Shown one piece after another: positions 11,394 to 20,600 of a stretch of DNA of 64,000 bases (positions are counted from its first letter, which is position 1; each line of letters opens with the position of its first letter). The DNA lies in the NCBI GenBank assembly GCA_001599755.1, contig BCHX01000003.1, forward strand, positions 1,237,015 to 1,301,014, written 5' to 3'. A model generated the notes under the pieces. It was not told the DNA's origin and did no database searches. It was given only the letters and a program-made list of their open reading frames with translations. This DNA comes from Gliomastix tumulicola. Its lineage: Eukaryota > Ascomycota > Sordariomycetes > Hypocreales > Bionectriaceae. Both the position numbers and the translations under genes were made by a program.

Positions 11394-12583
11394 CTTGTGA
11401 GGCGGCGGCGACGACAACGACGACGGCGAGGAGGACGATCCGGGACCGGGGCCAGAGACGGAGGCTAACGTGATGCGCGATCGGTGGAGGGCGGCGTTGG
11501 CGGTGACAGTTTGGTGTCTGATGAGCATCACAGGAAGTGGCGTTCGAGACAAGACCGGCGAGGAAAATATATATATGTATACAGCAACAAAAACAGGGTC
11601 CCGCTTCCCGCGGCGTTAGGCACCCGCAGGTGAGACGCACGTCCTCGGGATCCCGATAGAAGCGATACAGACAGACAGGCACGGCGTTTAAAGTGGTGAC
11701 GCAGTCTATTGTCCGGGCTGGTTCTGGTGTGGCGTGTGCGCGCGCGCGTTGTGGGAGCTGTCAAAAGGTGCAAGGCGAGTTGGCTGCGTTGGCCGGAGTT
11801 AAGGGGATGGAAGTCGGGCTTTGGGTTGGCCCGGAATCCGTTGAGGCGCAGGTGCTGGATTGGATTGGATGGGACGAATGCAAAGAGGCTTGTCGTTTCG
11901 GCGTTAAGGCTATGCGAGTGCGATATCTTCGGGCGCTGGTATGATGAGGTGGTAATAGGAGAAGGAGAGAAGGACAGGATGCAGGTCAGGGGTGCCAATG
12001 GCAGAGAGATAAGTACTAGTAGGTAGTTATGTAGGTCGGATCCTGGACTGTTATTCCTCTTGGGAATAGTGGCAGCTGGGTGAGGCTTTTGTAGGCGGGC
12101 TGAGCAGCACGGATCTGCTGTTAAAGGGTCTCGGCAATCCAGGGGGATTGTCCCAACATTTCCATATTGCATCTACATAAGTATATAATCTGGATCTCCC
12201 CCTCTTCAGATATCGACGTTTCTCAACCATTCGTGCCTGCAGGTTGGCCGTGGTGCCTGGATGGAGGCTGAACGTGTGACTGTGGCCGAGTCCAATTGGC
12301 GGATGCTGCCGCTAGAAGACGACCCGGAGCAATAGCGCCCTCCCCGGCTGGTCCACTCTTGAGAGCAGGACACGCAACTCCAGCTTCAGCAGGCTTGGAG
12401 GATTGTGCTGGATTTGAAGGGCGTGACAGAGGCAAAGGATCTCGGTCAGAGGTAGAGAATGAGGGCATAAACGATAAACGCTCTTTTGTTCTACATGTTT
12501 CTCGCTGCTTGGGAGTGTTATTTCTCCCATCATCTACAAGAAAAACGTACATGCTTGAAACCCCATCATCATCATCACAGTAA
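11394..12583. other. Intergenic, hydrolase promoter and Spo7 3' flank
   Basis: 1.2 kb with no credible gene. A 214-codon open frame on the minus strand here has no recognisable domain and overlaps the expected 5' leader of the hydrolase gene, so I treat it as non-coding. Confidence 0.5.
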
Positions 12584-13918
12584 TCACTTGTCTAAAGACA
12601 CGCTCTTCACCCTCGCAGAGCTGCTCCGCAGCTGCCTCCCGCTCTCCGGCGCCTCGTCTCCGTCCACGCTACTCTCCCGGGCCAGCGGAGACGGGAACTC
12701 GGGCGTCAACGACCTCGAGTCCGGCCCCGGCCGCTTCGTCCGCGAGATGGACGCGTTCTTCTTGCGCCGCTTCTCCGATGTCGTCGACGCATTGCTGGGC
12801 CGCCGTGACACCAGGTGCCCGTCCTCGCTGTCGAGCACCGGCGTCTGGCTCCGCGACGAGCTGGTCGAGCCGCGACGGACACTACTACTGCGGCGCTTGC
12901 GCTCCTTCTCGACGTGGGCGGCGTGTGCCCGGTGGTGCGGGGGCTGCTTGTGGGCATGTTGTTGATGCTGATGCTGATGCTGATGCTGATGCTGATGCTG
13001 GGGCTGCGTCTGGCGCCAGGGCAGCCACCACAGCCAGCCGTACTGCTGCTTGGCGAGCCGCAGGTCGTGCTCCTTGACCTTGTGCCGCAGCAGCGCCCTC
13101 CGCTCGTTCTCGCGCTCCCAGTACTCGGTCCTGTACAGCTCCCAGTTCTCGCGGAAGGTGGCCGAGAAGGGCTTGGCCAGCAACAGGAGCTTGACGTAGT
13201 CGCCGCCGGGGGCGAGGTCCTCCTCGTGGCCGCCGCGCTCCTCGTCGTCCTGCGGCAGCACGAGCGTCGGGTGGCTGTCGCCGCCGAGCTGCAGCTCCTT
13301 CTCGACCTCGCGCAGCAGCGACGGGTCGACGAGCCGGTACGACGAGCTGGCCGTGTGCGAGAAGAGCCCGTAGGTGAGGAAGAAGCCGATGGTGGACAGC
13401 GCCTCGGCCCACCAGGGGCGGCGGATGATGACGAGCTTGCAGTTGAAGCCGCGCAGGCCGCGGTTCGAGATGGCGAACCACCGCCGCGGCCAGCGGATGC
13501 CGCGCTCCCAGATGCCGACGGCCCACACCAGGATGGCCGTGATAATGCCGCCCATGAAGCAGACCTTCTGCGCGCCCTCGACGGCCCAGTAGATGCTGCC
13601 GCCCACGCCCACGCCGTCCTCGCGCGGCGCGAAGAACAGCTGGTAGCCGAAGTACGCGACCCACAGCGTCAGCAGGGCGAAGAAGAAGGTGTGGTGGCGC
13701 CGCCGGGCGCGCAGCTCGAGGTACTGCGCCCGCAGCGACGCCTCGAGGATGAGGAGGTTGAGGTAGATCATGGCGGGTGTGTTGGGCGCGTGGTTGGTCG
13801 GGTCGCCCGCCTTGGCCGAGGACACGGGGAGGATCGGGCTCGGGCTGCCGGTCGTGCCCTTGACGTTGGACGACGGCACCGTGGCCGCGCCCTTGACGAG
13901 GGAGTCGATGTCGGACAT
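12584..13918 (-). CDS. SPO7: Spo7-like regulatory subunit of the Nem1-Spo7 phosphatase
   Basis: Membrane subunit of the ER/nuclear-envelope phosphatase complex that dephosphorylates lipin (Pah1), setting the balance between membrane phospholipid and triacylglycerol. Intronless, 444 residues. The core is 'MIYLNLLILEASLRAQYLEL', followed by a first TM (about 77-95), a second TM (about 118-138) and 'GLRGFNCKLVIIRRPWW', all typical of Spo7. The LLI triplet at 55-57 corresponds to the motif reported as needed for Nem1 binding in yeast. A third hydrophobic stretch follows ('STIGFFLTYGLF'). The C-terminal third is long, basic and Ser/Arg-rich, with a His-Gln tandem repeat from a CTGATG hexanucleotide. 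The tail is longer than in yeast. Confidence 0.92.
   Translation of the reverse strand: MSDIDSLVKGAATVPSSNVKGTTGSPSPILPVSSAKAGDPTNHAPNTPAMIYLNLLILEASLRAQYLELRARRRHHTFFFALLTLWVAYFGYQLFFAPREDGVGVGGSIYWAVEGAQKVCFMGGIITAILVWAVGIWERGIRWPRRWFAISNRGLRGFNCKLVIIRRPWWAEALSTIGFFLTYGLFSHTASSSYRLVDPSLLREVEKELQLGGDSHPTLVLPQDDEERGGHEEDLAPGGDYVKLLLLAKPFSATFRENWELYRTEYWERENERRALLRHKVKEHDLRLAKQQYGWLWWLPWRQTQPQHQHQHQHQHQHQQHAHKQPPHHRAHAAHVEKERKRRSSSVRRGSTSSSRSQTPVLDSEDGHLVSRRPSNASTTSEKRRKKNASISRTKRPGPDSRSLTPEFPSPLARESSVDGDEAPESGRQLRSSSARVKSVSLDK
12963..13001. repeat. (CTGATG)n hexanucleotide repeat in Spo7
   Basis: About six tandem units, encoding alternating His-Gln on the minus strand. Length polymorphism between strains would be expected. 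Confidence 0.9.
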
Positions 13919-14858
13919 GATCGCGGGAGTCTAGCAGCTTCGAAGGAACACAGCGAGGGGTGACTGTGGTGTCTGTGTGAGGAAGGGGCTGGATCGCAGC
14001 CAGGCTCGCTCGGGCGGGGCTAGGCCATGCAAGCCAGGTGCACGAAAATCGCCTTTTCTATCAATCGTAAGTTCAATCGTCGTGAGGTAGGTCGAGCCAG
14101 CCCGTGGGAGGGGTGTTGATGGGCTCTGTCACGGTGTGATGATCGGATGGGAAGAAGGTGCAAATGGAACTCGGAAACGAGCTTCTGTTGGTGATGGCTC
14201 AAGTTTTAGCGTCCCTTCGCCGCCAGGAACGTCATTCTAGGGCAAAGGGCTCCACTCTTTACTGGTCCCTCTTCAGTGCCTGCAATTCTCCACCAGATTT
14301 CCATTTTCATGTGAAAAACTTGAGACAACACTGAACGAGGAGCAACAATCTTGAGATAGGGGCCTATTAACTAGTCCAGGTTGTATTCATGTAGATACAT
14401 ACTCTACCGCTACGAAATATATGTTTTACGAATGACTCTCTAGGGGGCTTACGTGCTCGCCTTGTCCATGCCTGTCTTGAGCCATCCTCATCCGACTCCA
14501 TCCCAGACTGCTTCACATTCGCCATTGCTGTGTACATAGAAATCTTTGTCTGATGTATTTATGTTCTCATCTCATATTGGGCATACAGGACATATTTCCA
14601 CATCCAAAAGAAAAAAAAAATCCACCAGGATATCCCCCAAAAGTATATATACCGAAGAAGTTTGCTAAGACCGTGAGGAGTGAAAAAAAGGGACAAGGCT
14701 GACGCGCCACCTGGTCAAGGTTTCAGAGAGAATAAGGGGTTCAAAACCCGTGTCCCGGTATGGAATGGCAAGTGAACATTCCAGAGGGATTTGGAAAGGG
14801 GGTAAAGGGGTTATAAAAAATGGCAAAAGAATATCTCGCTCCGTCTTATCCAAAAACA
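13919..14858. other. Intergenic, Spo7 promoter and glycosyltransferase 3' flank
   Basis: 940 bp without coding signal. It includes an A-rich tract near 14608-14618 and AT-rich sequence near 14640-14655, probably 3' UTR of the glycosyltransferase gene. Confidence 0.5.
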
Positions 14859-16847
14859 TCACGCCACGGCCGTCTTTCCATGCTCCCAGATCAACACGAT
14901 GACCGAGTCTGTCTCTTTGGGCTCGCCCTCGGCGGCGGTCCCGGGCCGGTTCTTGGCCTTCTTGACGTAGGCTTGCCATACTGTGCCGTCCTTGCTGACA
15001 GCCGAGTCGGCTAACCGCCAGACATTCTTGCGTCCAGTCCAAGTGAGGGTAGCCTTGTCAGCCACCGCCGTGTTGTCGTCGACTATCACCCGCTGGGGAA
15101 GAATCAGGCCTGGGGGCGCTTCTAGAGCTTCAAGGCTGCCCTCGGCCGGCTCCCCTTCGCTCTTCTCTGGTGCCGGGGGTGGCTCGGGATGCGACTCTGG
15201 CGCGTCTGGTGCCGGCTCCTTAGGAGCGTCAGCCGGTGGCTTGGGTTCGTCTTCCCTCGGCTTGGGAACATCGCCCTTCTCATCGGTGTGTCCCGCCTCT
15301 GGCTCTGGTTCTGTTTGTCCCTCGAACTCCAACTCGAACGCTTGCTCCTGTGGCAGCTCTCCTTTCTTCTCGGTCTCTGGCACCGGTGGCTTCTTCTCCG
15401 GCGTTGGTACGAGTGCCTTCTCGGGTGCCGGTTTCTTCTTCTCAGGTGCTGGTGCTTTCTCGGGTGCCGGTGCCTTCTCCGGCGCGGGGATCTCGTCTCG
15501 TTTCCGCAGCTTCTCCTTGTGCTGCGTCTCCCTCCGCTGGATCTGCACGCCGTCCGGGTACTCGGTGATGGAGATGCCGTTCACCAGCACCCAGTTATCG
15601 TGGAACAGGTACCGCTGCATGAAGCACGACTCGCCGCAGACGTTGGTGACGAGATGCGCCTTGTTGATATTGAGCAGATGGCGCTCGGCGTACCGCCGCA
15701 GAAGCAGCGGCTGGAGCCCCGTCTCGTAGCTGTCGACGGCGGGGTCGTACAGCTCGTCGTTGGGAGAGAAGAAGCCCGGCAGGACGTGCATGTCGAGGTC
15801 CGAGTGCCGCATCATGCAGTCGTGGATCAGCTCGTCCCAGCGCCGGGAGCGGAAGGAGGAGACCTTGCCGCCACCCTTGAGCGGCGCGGGCGCCGTCTCG
15901 AAGCACGGGAGGTTCGGGATGCGGGAGACGGCCGTGCGCGTGAGCAGCACGGCGCCGCCGCCGTACGTCCGCAGCATGCCGCTCTCCGTGTCCCAGTCCA
16001 GCCGCTCGCTCGGGAGCCCAATGTAGTGGTCTCCGCCGGTGTTGTACGTGAACAGCCTGTCCCGCAGATACGACAGGCTGGGGAAGAAGACGTCGTCCTC
16101 CACGAGGCCGAACCACCGCTTGTCCTGGCCGTTGGCGGCGAGGTTTGCAGCGAAGGTCTTGAGAATCCTCGACAGCTCGAGGTACCGCCTGGCCATGGAC
16201 ATGGGCTCCTCCGTCGTGGTGACCCAGCAGTCGATACCCGAGGCCTGCAGTGTCCTGTCCACCTCCTCCAGATGCTCGGTGCTCGCCTGATCCAACACAA
16301 CCACCAAACTCGCACCGTTGCTATGCTGGTGCCCGTCCGTCAGCCACCGCGCCCACGCTTTGATCATGGCGTAGTCCCGGTCTACGACGCGCGCATACGT
16401 CGTCGACACGCCAAACAAGAAATCCGACGCGTCCACCTGGCCTACTAGCGGACTCGCAGGCACGGGCAGCTCCATGCGCTTCTTGGCATACAGATCCATC
16501 CGGTCCGGGCTCCGGACATTGACCATCTTGGGCGCGACCGACTCGAAGTTGAGGTTCACCTCGGTGACGCTCGGCCACTCCTCCGACTGCTCGCTCGGCG
16601 CGATGCGCCACGCCCGCCACGACGTCTCCCTCGACAGGCCGCACTCGCGCGTCAGCCGCGCCAGGTACAGCTCCTCGGGCGACGCGTTGCCCTCGGGGAT
16701 GATCTCGGCATCGCGCAGCAGCGGCGTGCGCCGCGACTGCTGGTTCGAGATGCGGAGCGTGTGGAAGAAGAGGCCGAGGATGATCAAGGTGAGCACGAGG
16801 TGGGAGAAGCGCGAGTGCAGGGACGGAGGGCCCTTGCAGATGAACAT
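14859..16847 (-). CDS. Fringe-like (GT31-type) fungal glycosyltransferase, type II membrane protein
   Basis: Intronless, 662 residues from ATG 16847. The frame stays open further upstream, but that part looks like leader. A short cytosolic tail precedes a single signal-anchor (about 14-31, 'HLVLTLIILGLFF'), so the catalytic part should face the Golgi lumen. The catalytic region shows 'LFGVSTTYARV', 'WFGLVEDDVFF' (acidic metal-binding motif, about 249-255), 'GGGAVLLTR' and 'DVHVLPGFF'-like sequence ('DLDMHVLPGFFSPNDEL'), as in fungal fringe-related proteins (DUF604/GT31-like). After the domain comes a Pro-Ala-Glu-Lys repeat region and a conserved end domain ('TWTGRKNVWRLADSAVSKDG'). The sugar donor and acceptor cannot be told from sequence. 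The nearest upstream gene is the SLATT gene, 1.8 kb away on the same strand. Confidence 0.85.
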   Translation of the reverse strand: MFICKGPPSLHSRFSHLVLTLIILGLFFHTLRISNQQSRRTPLLRDAEIIPEGNASPEELYLARLTRECGLSRETSWRAWRIAPSEQSEEWPSVTEVNLNFESVAPKMVNVRSPDRMDLYAKKRMELPVPASPLVGQVDASDFLFGVSTTYARVVDRDYAMIKAWARWLTDGHQHSNGASLVVVLDQASTEHLEEVDRTLQASGIDCWVTTTEEPMSMARRYLELSRILKTFAANLAANGQDKRWFGLVEDDVFFPSLSYLRDRLFTYNTGGDHYIGLPSERLDWDTESGMLRTYGGGAVLLTRTAVSRIPNLPCFETAPAPLKGGGKVSSFRSRRWDELIHDCMMRHSDLDMHVLPGFFSPNDELYDPAVDSYETGLQPLLLRRYAERHLLNINKAHLVTNVCGESCFMQRYLFHDNWVLVNGISITEYPDGVQIQRRETQHKEKLRKRDEIPAPEKAPAPEKAPAPEKKKPAPEKALVPTPEKKPPVPETEKKGELPQEQAFELEFEGQTEPEPEAGHTDEKGDVPKPREDEPKPPADAPKEPAPDAPESHPEPPPAPEKSEGEPAEGSLEALEAPPGLILPQRVIVDDNTAVADKATLTWTGRKNVWRLADSAVSKDGTVWQAYVKKAKNRPGTAAEGEPKETDSVIVLIWEHGKTAVA
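15380..15495. repeat. APEK-coding degenerate tandem repeat
   Basis: Imperfect repeats encoding 'PAPEKA'-type units within the glycosyltransferase linker. They probably form an extended spacer between the catalytic domain and the C-terminal domain. Confidence 0.75.
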
Positions 16848-17715
16848 GGTGGGCGGTGATTTTGGTGAGATCCGGCACCCGCCAGACCAGACCAGAGTGA
16901 ATGAAAGAACACTCTTGAGTAAGAAGAAAAGACGTTGAAAAAGGGCCTGGCGCGAGAGCCCGGGAGGCCAAAAAGAAGAAAATATCCCAAGCGCAAGCCA
17001 AGAGATCCAATCGGCCCAAATTTCCTTTATCTGCAATATATCATGAAGGGCTCGCGTCCAAGGAAGAAAAAAAAGGAGTCGGAAAAAATAACACAGCTTC
17101 AGCTGAGATGTCGACGAATAAAAAAAATATAAAAAAAAAAGAGCGATACAGGTCAGGGCAGCGTCGCCAATTCGTTCAGTTACCTCGCAAGTGCCATTCT
17201 GCAGTGCTCGTCTCCCGTGTTCGGTAGTGTGAAAGATGAGATGAAAGTCTTCGGTGAGCCGCGAGGAAAAGACGCCAGAATGTAGGTAGGTTGATGGAAA
17301 AGGCGACGATATCGCACCGGAAGAGGTGGGAGGTTGGCGGGCGACTAGCGGGCAAGATAGCGAGCTGAAGGGGAGGTACATGCGTGACTATGATGAAATT
17401 GGACAGGCATTATGTACTATCGACAATGAATTGGCGGCACTATCTGGGGGAAGACGACAGGGGCTATTGATGAAAGGCCCCTGCGCGGACGGCCGTGACT
17501 CGTCTGGATACCTTCGTTTCGCATACAATCGCGGCACGGCAAGCAGGTACCTGCTTAAACACGCCTTCCAGCGATCGGCTGTGATGAGCAGTCGACCGAC
17601 GCACGCTAAAAGCGCTGGATCAGATTCAGGGGCCAGACAGCGCAAAGAGAAAAAATGGATGGAGAAGCCGATCCCTGGTTGAAACGGGACGAGGACGGGG
17701 CTTTTTGAAACGGCA

Positions 17716-17751
17716 GGGGATGCCTTAGGGGATGCCTTAGGGGATACCTTA
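17716..17751. repeat. Three tandem 12-bp units (ggggatgcctta)
   Basis: Two identical units and a third with one change, followed by 'ggtgaag'. The third unit makes an 'ACCTTAGGT' palindrome. Confidence 0.85.
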
Positions 17752-18503
17752 GGTGAAGAGTCAATATTATTAGTGGTCTGATAAGGGCTGCTGAAAGCTG
17801 AACATGTCACTGTTCTCAGCTGCCTCATCACGGTCGTGCATTGTAGGAGGCAGTCCCGAATTGCGTCCGATTGACCGTCGACATTTTATACAATTCTTCA
17901 TCCCTCTCAATCGCAATTCTCACAGGGCATCATCCCGCGCTACCCGCCCTAAAGACGTCGCCCTTATTAAAGATCATCGCCCTGTCACTCGATATCCATC
18001 CGTCGATGGAGTCACCACGGAGCCAGCAAGACAGTTGCCTGACTTGGCAATGATGATATGTAAACCGACAGGAAACAAAATGTGAATCATTACGTGGAAC
18101 GGCAAGTGTCTGTAGTACGAGATACATTAACCTCCGCCGCTCGTCACATCCGCGAGTCTTGAACGTCATTCATGATCCTCCTCTCCTTCGGTCCGCCTTC
18201 CCTCGTGCGACCGAACATCGCTCAATCTCGTATCATCCGGGTCAGCATCGATAGATCGCCCGATAGCTCTGCTGCCCCTATCAATGGCGCAATTGACTAA
18301 AAATTCTGCCCATTATCTGGCCTCGTCGGCCTCGAGCTGGCCCTGAAAATCACTGCCTATCCGTTATTTGGCGCCGCGCCACGGTCCACCTCTGAAGGGC
18401 TTCAGAGCCCGTCCGTCCAAAGATTGGCGAATCGCGGCAAAATCATCCGGGCTAACTCATTCGTGGGTAATTACACTAAAATGTCGACGGAGCCAAGCCT
18501 GTT

Positions 18504-18537
18504 CCTGCATGCAGCCTCCATGCAGCCTCCATGCAGG
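18504..18537. repeat. CATGCAGCCTC repeat with inverted ends
   Basis: Tandem 'catgcagcctc' units bounded by CCTGCATG and CATGCAGG, so the block is both a direct repeat and an imperfect palindrome. It lies upstream of the glycosyltransferase and near the 3' end of the SLATT gene. Confidence 0.75.
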
Positions 18538-18687
18538 CTGATATTGGAGTGACGATATCGTATTAACTGTTCGATAAATAGGCGTGTGTGATACCATGTC
18601 GTATATCCGGCGTGTTTCGTTTCTGCTGCCGGTGTTGGGTTTCATTGAGTGATCCCCCTCTTTTACCTGCTCACTCTCTTGCCCTCT

Positions 18688-19545
18688 TCAGTCACGACCT
18701 GAGACCGGGTCTGTCTTTTCCGCGCCCAAAGTCGCCCGAGGGCCACTGTCGCCATGTTGCATCGGTCGGTGTGACTGTGATCGCTGGAGACTCCTCTGGC
18801 GCTGCCGCACGTCTCTGAGCCCCTGTCCCGCGTTGTATGTGACAGGCATGTTGGCCTGCACCGTAGCCTTGGCTTCTTGGAAAATGTCAAAGCATTCGGC
18901 AAGCACTTGGTCAATCGCCTTGTCCGCCGGCACGAGGCCCGTGTCGAGCAGCTCCCGGATGTGATCTTCGAGACCCTCGAACTCGGCCTTGTTGTACCGG
19001 TATCTGTCAGGCAGGCCGCTGTTGTGGAGCAGCGCAAGGAGGCCAGCGTTGATGGTGTTGACGGCCCCAAGCACCGTGATCGGCGTCCCGTCCTCGAGCG
19101 ACTGAGGGCCGAGGGCCGTCAGCGCCGCGCCGATCAGCAGCTGGGTGATCATGAGCGCCCAACGACAGACGCTCGCGACGTGGAACAGGTAGAAAAACTT
19201 GATGCGTTCGAACACGACGCTCTTGTACAGGCCGCCGGCCATGCCCCGGGGCGGCCACCACCCTTCCGCCGGATGCACCAGCTGGTGCTGCTCCGCATCG
19301 CTGACAGCGCCGACGCCGTGAGCGAGCACAATCCACTCGGCCCGAGACAGGAAGCGGTGTCTTGGTGTCAGGTGTGAGACATCTGTATCTCCGGCGCCCA
19401 GGACCTTGGGACCGATCGTGTCGTTCTGGTTAGACTTGTCTTTGCCTATGTCTTGGAGATTGTGAGAGGCCAGGGACAGAGTAGCAGTCGGGTCGAGGGT
19501 TGATCGCGCGGTAGTGCCAGCGCTCATCTCGTGAGGCTGTGTCAT
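18688..19545 (-). CDS. Fungal SLATT-domain (SMODS/SLOG-associating 2TM) protein
   Basis: Intronless, 285 residues, start at ATG 19545; a second Met at residue 7 is possible. Residues 1-100 are polar and variable. From about 103 it shows the fungal SLATT pattern: 'GGLYKSVVFERIKFFYLFHVAS', a first TM (about 124-145, ending 'IGAALTALG'), a short loop, a second TM (about 155-174, 'ITVLGAVNTINAGLLALL'), then 'SGLPDRYRYNKAEFEGLEDHIRE' and an amphipathic helix to about 240. In bacteria SLATT proteins are predicted membrane effectors in nucleotide-signal conflict systems. The fungal proteins are uncharacterised, so a death or defence role is only inference. No SMODS, SLOG or nucleotidyltransferase partner gene is adjacent. 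It is head-to-head with Trm1. Confidence 0.85.
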   Translation of the reverse strand: MTQPHEMSAGTTARSTLDPTATLSLASHNLQDIGKDKSNQNDTIGPKVLGAGDTDVSHLTPRHRFLSRAEWIVLAHGVGAVSDAEQHQLVHPAEGWWPPRGMAGGLYKSVVFERIKFFYLFHVASVCRWALMITQLLIGAALTALGPQSLEDGTPITVLGAVNTINAGLLALLHNSGLPDRYRYNKAEFEGLEDHIRELLDTGLVPADKAIDQVLAECFDIFQEAKATVQANMPVTYNAGQGLRDVRQRQRSLQRSQSHRPMQHGDSGPRATLGAEKTDPVSGRD

Positions 19546-20600
19546 CTTCGCGCGCAGTGCAGCAAGTGCGGATGATCAAGTCGTCTTAAGTCGTCTTTAG
19601 TCTCGCCTGGCTTGTACACTGACCATCCAAGGACGTGGAAAGGGGGAACTTATGATGCGTAGGCTGCTCGGTCTGGTGATGCACAGGTCCAAGCCTTCAC
19701 AGCTTTCTGCCATTTCCAGGAGGTTCAAGCAGAGGCGTCTCCCTGGCTTCCTTCTCGTGATGAATTGAGTTTCACCTCGCTTGTTGTCGCTTTCCATGAC
19801 CCCGGCTGACGTTCCTAGAGGAGGAACAACCGGCTCACGATTTGGCCGTGTTCGTGATGGTGCTTCCCGCCTCGCTGTGAGATAAGGCACTAGTTAGCAG
19901 GCCATTCCTCCCCCGAAGAGCAGACAATTCGATGGGCAGAAACCGTCTCCTGTGTTGAAGGTATGTCAACCTCGACCGGCTCCCTCAGTTAGGTCTAGAA
20001 GCTGAGAAGGTGAAGTGAATACAAGTACCTGGGCCCAACCATCGCTCTTTCCATCCCATCCAGGGAGCAAGGGCACACGAATGTAGGTACCTCAGATATA
20101 CCTGAGCCGGTCGTTTTTTCTTGCGTAAGGTAAGGTATGCCAGCGGCCTTGGAAGTTCTTCCCATCTCAAATGATAGTTCTCGCCGTCTGTGCCGCCTTC
20201 TCCCATTTTGGTGCACGGTTTAATCTTGCATCCAGGTATTGTGCCACCTGAGGGACGTGACGACAAAGGATGCGAGTTCAGTTCAGAGTAGTACCTACTA
20301 AGTAGCCACCCTAAACCACTACTGGGATTTTTCACAGATTGTCGCTGGGACATAGATAACTAAAGTAGGTACTAATGTAAAATATTGGAGTTGTCCAGTC
20401 AAGCTCAGATTGAAATTTGACTCGGTATGATATTGGTGTTTATTCCCTCGACCGAGAGACTCGTGCGTGTTCTGACAATATGGTCGATATTGGCAATAAT
20501 CAGATGGTGAAGCTGCTGCTGAGAGGTCATCTGGGTCCTGGAGCACCCAACTGCCGCGGGGTGTGGTGGGGTCATTTTCACCGCCTTCCATTTTTAAAAC
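19546..20600. promoter_or_regulatory. Divergent promoter region, SLATT gene and Trm1
   Basis: 1.06 kb between two start codons with no credible gene. It contains several AGGTA/TACCT elements, including 'aggtacctcagatatacctgag' near 20086-20107. Confidence 0.45.

Larger units (their letters stand above)
16848..18687. other. Intergenic, glycosyltransferase promoter
   Basis: 1.84 kb with no convincing gene. It contains A-rich runs at 17120-17150, three 12-bp tandem units at 17716-17751, and a small palindromic repeat at 18504-18537. Confidence 0.5.

Noticed and set aside
11528..12172. 214-codon open frame on the minus strand upstream of the hydrolase gene
   Set aside because: It coincides with the expected promoter and leader, and its translation is Ser/Pro/Arg-rich without structure.
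14720..14765. GGGTTCAAAACCC box resembling a tRNA B box
   Set aside because: No matching A box or cloverleaf can be drawn on either strand.
17388..17831. 147-codon minus-strand frame with 'SPKASPKASP' repeats
   Set aside because: The repeat is only the translation of the 12-bp tandem units; the rest has no coding character.
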